A stretch of DNA of 9,068 bases, taken from assembly GCA_934090775.1 (NCBI GenBank), contig CAKOKF010000044.1, positions 1-9,068 on the forward strand, written 5' to 3'. This stretch comes from an uncultured Bacilli bacterium. Lineage in GTDB: Bacteria > Bacillota_I > Bacilli_A > RF39 > UBA660. The notes below the pieces were generated by a model that did no database searches, had not been told where the DNA came from, and was given only the letters and a program-made list of their open reading frames with translations. Below are positions 6,884 to 9,068 of this stretch, piece after piece (the stretch's first letter is position 1; each line of letters opens with the position of its first letter). The position numbers and the translations under genes were made by a program.

Positions 6884-7168
6884 GTGAAAGGAAGATTGAT
6901 CAATTAGAAAGAAAAAAGGTAATTAAAAAGATGTAAAAAATTTAATTATTATATAAAAAATATATCTTGTAAAAGATATAAAGATAGGTTAAGAATTAGC
7001 CAAATCAAACGCTTGTGGACATTAACGATACATTGAAAGTTAATGGAAGATACAAGAAATCATAATGTAATTATGATAATTCATATATAAACCCTATACA
7101 ATTAAGATAACATATAAACAATAAACTCACACTTTTTAAGAAAGGTATTCCCTTTCTTATTTTTTTTT
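6884..7168 (+). ncRNA. Candidate structured small RNA (or long leader) under Pho-like control
   Basis: This 285-nt stretch lies between a well-formed promoter and a strong terminator and has no credible reading frame. Local hairpins follow one another. Hairpin 1 pairs 6920-6927 with 6941-6948, extendable by two G-U pairs. Hairpin 2 pairs 6961-6968 with 6973-6980 and has a GTAA (GNRA) tetraloop. Hairpin 3 pairs 6987-6992 with 6996-7001. Hairpin 4 has an outer helix 7012-7016 with 7052-7056 and an inner helix 7020-7026 with 7039-7045. Hairpin 5 pairs 7059-7066 with 7070-7077. The part at 7078-7136 looks single-stranded. No T-box, tmRNA, RNase P, SRP or familiar riboswitch signature was recognised. 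It may instead be a regulated leader of the gene at 7194. AT-rich DNA forms chance hairpins, so the structure needs comparative support. Confidence 0.5.
7137..7168 (+). terminator. Strong Rho-independent terminator
   Basis: A perfect 9-bp stem TAAGAAAGG / CCTTTCTTA (7137-7145, 7151-7159) with a 5-nt loop and nine T (7160-7168). It defines the 3' end of the candidate RNA. The next start codon is only 25 nt later, so an attenuator role is possible. Confidence 0.85.
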
Positions 7169-7176
7169 GCTAAAAT
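7168..7176 (+). promoter_or_regulatory. Possible extended -10 promoter of the membrane protein gene
   Basis: TGCTAAAAT fits TGn plus a -10, directly after the terminator T-run. No good -35 is present. Transcription would start near 7183, leaving a leader of about ten bases. If real, the gene at 7194 does not depend on the upstream Pho-like promoter. Confidence 0.4.
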
Positions 7177-7193
7177 TAGTTCAGGTGAAATTT

Positions 7194-7658
7194 ATGTTTT
7201 TAAAATATTTAATAGTTTTTTTAATTTCAATGGTTCCTTTAATTGAACTTCGTGGAGCCATTCCTTATGCAGTAGCTTTTCAGTTACCATTACTCCCATC
7301 ATATATCACTGCTATTTTAGGAAATATGTTACCAGTGCCATTTATTTTCTTTTTTGCTCGCAAAGTTTTAGAATGGGGAAAAGATAAAAAATTAACTAAA
7401 AAATTTTTTACCTTTTGTTTAGAAAAGGGTAACAAAGGTGGAAAAAAATTACAAGAAAAAGCCGGTCGTAACGTTTATTTAGCTTTATTTTTATTTGTAG
7501 GAATTCCTCTTCCTGGTACAGGTGCATGGACTGGAACTTTAGCAGCATCTCTCTTAAATCTTGATTTTAAAAAGAGCGTTATTGCTATTATGGGTGGCGT
7601 TGTTTTAGCAGGAATTATTATGGGTTTAGTTTCCTTAGGAGTATTTAATATTTTTTAA
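7194..7658 (+). CDS. Small multidrug export family membrane protein (COG2426 type)
   Basis: An integral membrane protein of 154 residues. Visible features are E-L-R-G-A-I-P at 18-24 after the first hydrophobic stretch, a second hydrophobic segment (about 33-55), and a basic loop (56-92) with W-G-K-x-K-K-L and K-G-N-K-G-G-K-K-L. Further hydrophobic segments at about 94-117 contain G-I-P-L-P-G-T-G-A-W-T-G (103-114), followed by a C-terminal helix (about 125-151). The paired motifs are typical of the family. The 'multidrug export' name is an annotation tradition and the substrate is unknown. The layout recalls re-entrant-loop transporters such as DedA proteins (inference). The start is ATG 7194 with AGGTGA (7183-7188) 5 nt upstream. 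A TTG at 7167 lies in the terminator T-run and is rejected. It is convergent with the isomerase gene. Confidence 0.85.
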   Translation: MFLKYLIVFLISMVPLIELRGAIPYAVAFQLPLLPSYITAILGNMLPVPFIFFFARKVLEWGKDKKLTKKFFTFCLEKGNKGGKKLQEKAGRNVYLALFLFVGIPLPGTGAWTGTLAASLLNLDFKKSVIAIMGGVVLAGIIMGLVSLGVFNIF

Positions 7659-7695
7659 ATCTAAAGAAATATTATAGAAATAATTTTAAAGTACT

Positions 7696-7727
7696 AAAAA
7701 ATACACTATTTTAGAGTGTATTTTTTT
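7696..7727. terminator. Bidirectional terminator between convergent genes
   Basis: Perfect 12-bp arms (7696-7707 and 7715-7726) with a 7-nt loop. The A-run and T-run at the outer ends give a U-tract on either strand. It serves the membrane protein gene on the plus strand and the isomerase gene on the minus strand. Confidence 0.85.
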
Positions 7728-7738
7728 AAATTTATCAT

Positions 7739-8410
7739 TTATTCAGTAATTTTTACTGGTTCATCGTACTCTTTTCCTTTAGTATCTACTAAAGCTTTTT
7801 TAATTGTTAAATTTTTCTTTAGCTTACCAGTTTCGTTATTACTTACAATCTCTGTATTAGCAATTTTATCAATAACATCCATACCGTCAATTACTTTTCC
7901 AAAAGCCGCATAATTATTATCTAAATTAGTAGCTGTGTCCAACATAATGAAAAATTGACTACCAGCCGAATCATTTGCAGTACTTCTTGCCATGGAAACA
8001 ATTCCTTTTGTATGTTTTAAAGTGTTGGTAAAACGATTGTTAGTAAATTCGCCCTTAATGGTATAACCTGGACCACCAGTACCATCCCCCTTAGGATCCC
8101 CACCTTGTAAAACAAAGCCTGGTACTAAACGATGAAATGAGTTATTATCATAAAACCCTTGTTTGACCAAATAAATAAAATTATTAACTGTATTTGGGGC
8201 AATTTTTGGATACAATTCTATTACAATTGCACCATATCCAGAAATTTCCATAGCAACAACTGGATTTTCAGTATCATAATTATTTAAAGTAGTTTCGTTA
8301 CTATCAACATTAAAATCAATACCAAGTAAATTTTCGCTATTTTTATTATTACTACAACCAGTACAAAATAATAAAATACTAATAACTAAAATATTTAAAA
8401 TTTTTTTCAT
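7739..8410 (-). CDS. Cyclophilin-type peptidyl-prolyl isomerase, probable lipoprotein
   Basis: An isomerase of X-Pro peptide bonds, 223 residues. The N-terminus is a signal of two lysines and a hydrophobic stretch (4-15) ending C-T-G-C, so Cys19 is the likely lipidated residue. Cys at -3 is unusual for a lipobox. An Asn/Ser-rich linker (20-48) leads to the cyclophilin domain (about 50-215). Active-site residues are present: F-H-R with Arg94, then Phe99 and Gln102 in F-V-L-Q-G-G-D-P. Also present are G-I-V-S-M-A-R, the S-Q-F-F-I segment and A-A-F-G-K-V-I-x-G-M-D-V-I. An extracytoplasmic role in folding secreted proteins is inferred from the signal. The ribosome binding site is AAAGGA, 8 nt from the ATG. 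Single gene with its own promoter. Confidence 0.93.
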   Translation of the reverse strand: MKKILNILVISILLFCTGCSNNKNSENLLGIDFNVDSNETTLNNYDTENPVVAMEISGYGAIVIELYPKIAPNTVNNFIYLVKQGFYDNNSFHRLVPGFVLQGGDPKGDGTGGPGYTIKGEFTNNRFTNTLKHTKGIVSMARSTANDSAGSQFFIMLDTATNLDNNYAAFGKVIDGMDVIDKIANTEIVSNNETGKLKKNLTIKKALVDTKGKEYDEPVKITE

Positions 8411-8438
8411 TCATAATATCCTTTCTTTATCTAAAAAT

Positions 8439-8468
8439 AGTATAACATATCTTAAATTTATGATACAA
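8439..8468 (-). promoter_or_regulatory. Promoter of the isomerase gene
   Basis: On the minus strand, -35 TTGTAT (8468-8463), an 18-bp spacer and -10 TATACT (8444-8439) with an upstream TG one base away (extended -10). The start is near 8432, about 20 nt from the ATG. Confidence 0.55.
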
Positions 8469-8469
8469 T

Positions 8470-8499
8470 ATGACAAGCGATTAAAAAGCAAAATATACT
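8470..8499 (+). promoter_or_regulatory. Promoter of the dCMP deaminase gene
   Basis: -35 ATGACA (8470-8475), an 18-bp spacer and -10 TATACT (8494-8499). Start near 8506. Its -35 lies one base from the -35 of the divergent isomerase promoter, so the two polymerases would compete or share a regulator. Confidence 0.55.
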
Positions 8500-8520
8500 T
8501 AAAATAAAAAAGTAACAAAG

Positions 8521-8558
8521 AAAGGACGAGTCTTTTAAAGACTTTAAAATTGAATATG
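8521..8558 (+). promoter_or_regulatory. Split ribosome binding site with intervening hairpin
   Basis: A good Shine-Dalgarno AAAGGA (8521-8526) lies 29 nt before ATG 8556, too far for normal use. Between them AGTCTT (8529-8534) and AAGACT (8538-8543) form a 6-bp hairpin with a TTA loop. Folding it reduces the effective distance to about 14 nt for the ATG, or about 8 nt for the in-frame TTG at 8550. No start codon lies at normal distance from the site, so a leader peptide is not apparent. Confidence 0.4.
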
Positions 8559-9068
8559 CAAGAAAATGAAAAAATAATTAATAATTTAAAACAAAATAAC
8601 AATTCATTGTACATAGACTGGGATGATTATTTTGCTGCTTTTGCTTTGATGACATCATCAAGATCAAAAGACCCTGACCGCAAAGTAGGAGCTGTCATTG
8701 TTTCTAAAGATAATCGTATTTTATCAACGGGATATAATGGTGCGCCAACAGGAATTAGCGATGAAGAGATACCTTGGTGTAAGGAAGGGGAGTTCTTACA
8801 AACCAAATATCCTTATGTTGTTCATGCTGAACTAAATGCTATTTCAGGATACAATAATGACAAATCACTACTTAAAGGTGCCAAAATTTATACTACTTTA
8901 TTTCCTTGTAATGAATGTATGAAAGCCATAATTCAAAGTGGAATTACTGAAATAATTTATCTTGATAATCATAATTTTACCAAAGATACTTACGTTGGTT
9001 CTCGTTATATGGTAAATGTTCATAATAGAAATGAAAAATTCCCTAAAATTACTTTAAGAGAATACTCT
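8556..9068 (+). CDS. Deoxycytidylate (dCMP) deaminase, 3' end beyond the window
   Basis: A zinc enzyme that converts dCMP to dUMP and so supplies thymidylate synthesis. 171 residues are visible, with no stop before the window edge. The core begins near residue 22. It shows R-S-K-D-P (36-40), V-G-A, G-Y-N-G-A-P-T-G (59-66), P-W, and T-K-Y-P-Y-V-V-H-A-E with zinc ligand His90 and proton-shuttle Glu92. P-C-N-E-C supplies zinc ligands Cys118 and Cys121. These blocks favour dCMP deaminase over cytidine or tRNA adenosine deaminase, and several resemble the animal DCTD enzyme. The first 20 residues are Asn/Gln/Lys rich and not conserved in type. The start is uncertain: ATG 8556, or TTG 8550 which would add two residues. 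See the unusual binding site upstream. Confidence 0.9.
   Translation, partial: MQENEKIINNLKQNNNSLYIDWDDYFAAFALMTSSRSKDPDRKVGAVIVSKDNRILSTGYNGAPTGISDEEIPWCKEGEFLQTKYPYVVHAELNAISGYNNDKSLLKGAKIYTTLFPCNECMKAIIQSGITEIIYLDNHNFTKDTYVGSRYMVNVHNRNEKFPKITLREYS

Noticed and set aside
6931..6936. ATGTAA, a start-stop mini frame with AAAGG 11 nt upstream
   Set aside because: It sits in the loop of a predicted hairpin. Such A-rich matches are expected by chance and nothing else suggests translation.
6884..7168. T-box, guanidine (ykkC), tmRNA, RNase P, SRP or 6S RNA
   Set aside because: None of their conserved cores was found: no AGGGTGG-like T-box element, no RNase P core and no SRP loop. A 6S-like long closing stem between the ends is also absent.
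7716..7913. A 65-codon plus-strand reading frame
   Set aside because: It lies antisense to the isomerase gene, begins in the terminator, and has no ribosome binding site or family features.
8411..8614. A 67-codon minus-strand reading frame
   Set aside because: It overlaps the divergent promoters and the deaminase start, and its composition is what AT-rich DNA gives by chance.
1..9068. Mobile element, CRISPR array, toxin-antitoxin or defence locus
   Set aside because: No transposase, integrase, terminal repeats, spaced repeat array or defence-type domain is visible. The only spaced repeats are the 11-bp-period promoter motifs.

Overview
The window reads as ordinary chromosome from a very AT-rich, low-GC Gram-positive bacterium (Bacilli / Erysipelotrichia / RF39-type lineage). 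This rests on the tsaB-rimI-tsaD order, an OmpR-type two-component pair, an exported cyclophilin with a lipoprotein-like signal, AAAGGAGG-type ribosome binding sites and AT-biased codons. The standard code is used: full-length genes have TGG for Trp, and TGA ends tsaB and rimI. No rRNA, tRNA, CRISPR, insertion sequence or phage gene is visible. The genus cannot be named from the sequence alone.

Layout. 1-144: terminator of an upstream unit, then an extended -10 promoter. 145-2109: overlapping tsaB-rimI-tsaD operon for tRNA t6A modification (TsaB, TsaD) and ribosomal protein acetylation (RimI). 2189-3885: separate two-gene operon, a membrane-anchored secreted protein of unknown function and a patatin-like lipase, with a TAATG stop/start overlap. 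3906-4622: YebC/YeeI-family translation factor with a promoter inside the end of the lipase gene. 4630-6768: OmpR/PhoB-family response regulator and sensor kinase, both apparently starting with TTG. 6769-7193: a 425-bp gap without protein genes. 7194-7658: small membrane protein of the 'small multidrug export' family. 7739-8410 (minus): cyclophilin-type prolyl isomerase, probable lipoprotein, convergent with the previous gene across a shared bidirectional terminator. 8556-9068: dCMP deaminase, cut by the window end, divergent from the isomerase.

Most interesting part. Directly upstream of the response regulator, and again in the gap after the kinase, are tandem 7-bp repeats of the type (C/T)T(T/A)TCA(C/T), each separated by 4 bp (11-bp period), ending exactly 10 bp before a -10 hexamer. 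This is the geometry of a PhoB-type activated promoter. It suggests that the two-component system is PhoP/PhoR-like, autoregulates, and drives a second transcript. That second transcript (about 6884-7168) has no credible reading frame, folds into a chain of five local hairpins and ends in a strong intrinsic terminator. It is a candidate structured small RNA, or a long leader with an attenuator for the membrane protein downstream, under Pho-like control. Another oddity is the dCMP deaminase leader, where a hairpin separates a good Shine-Dalgarno sequence from the start codon.
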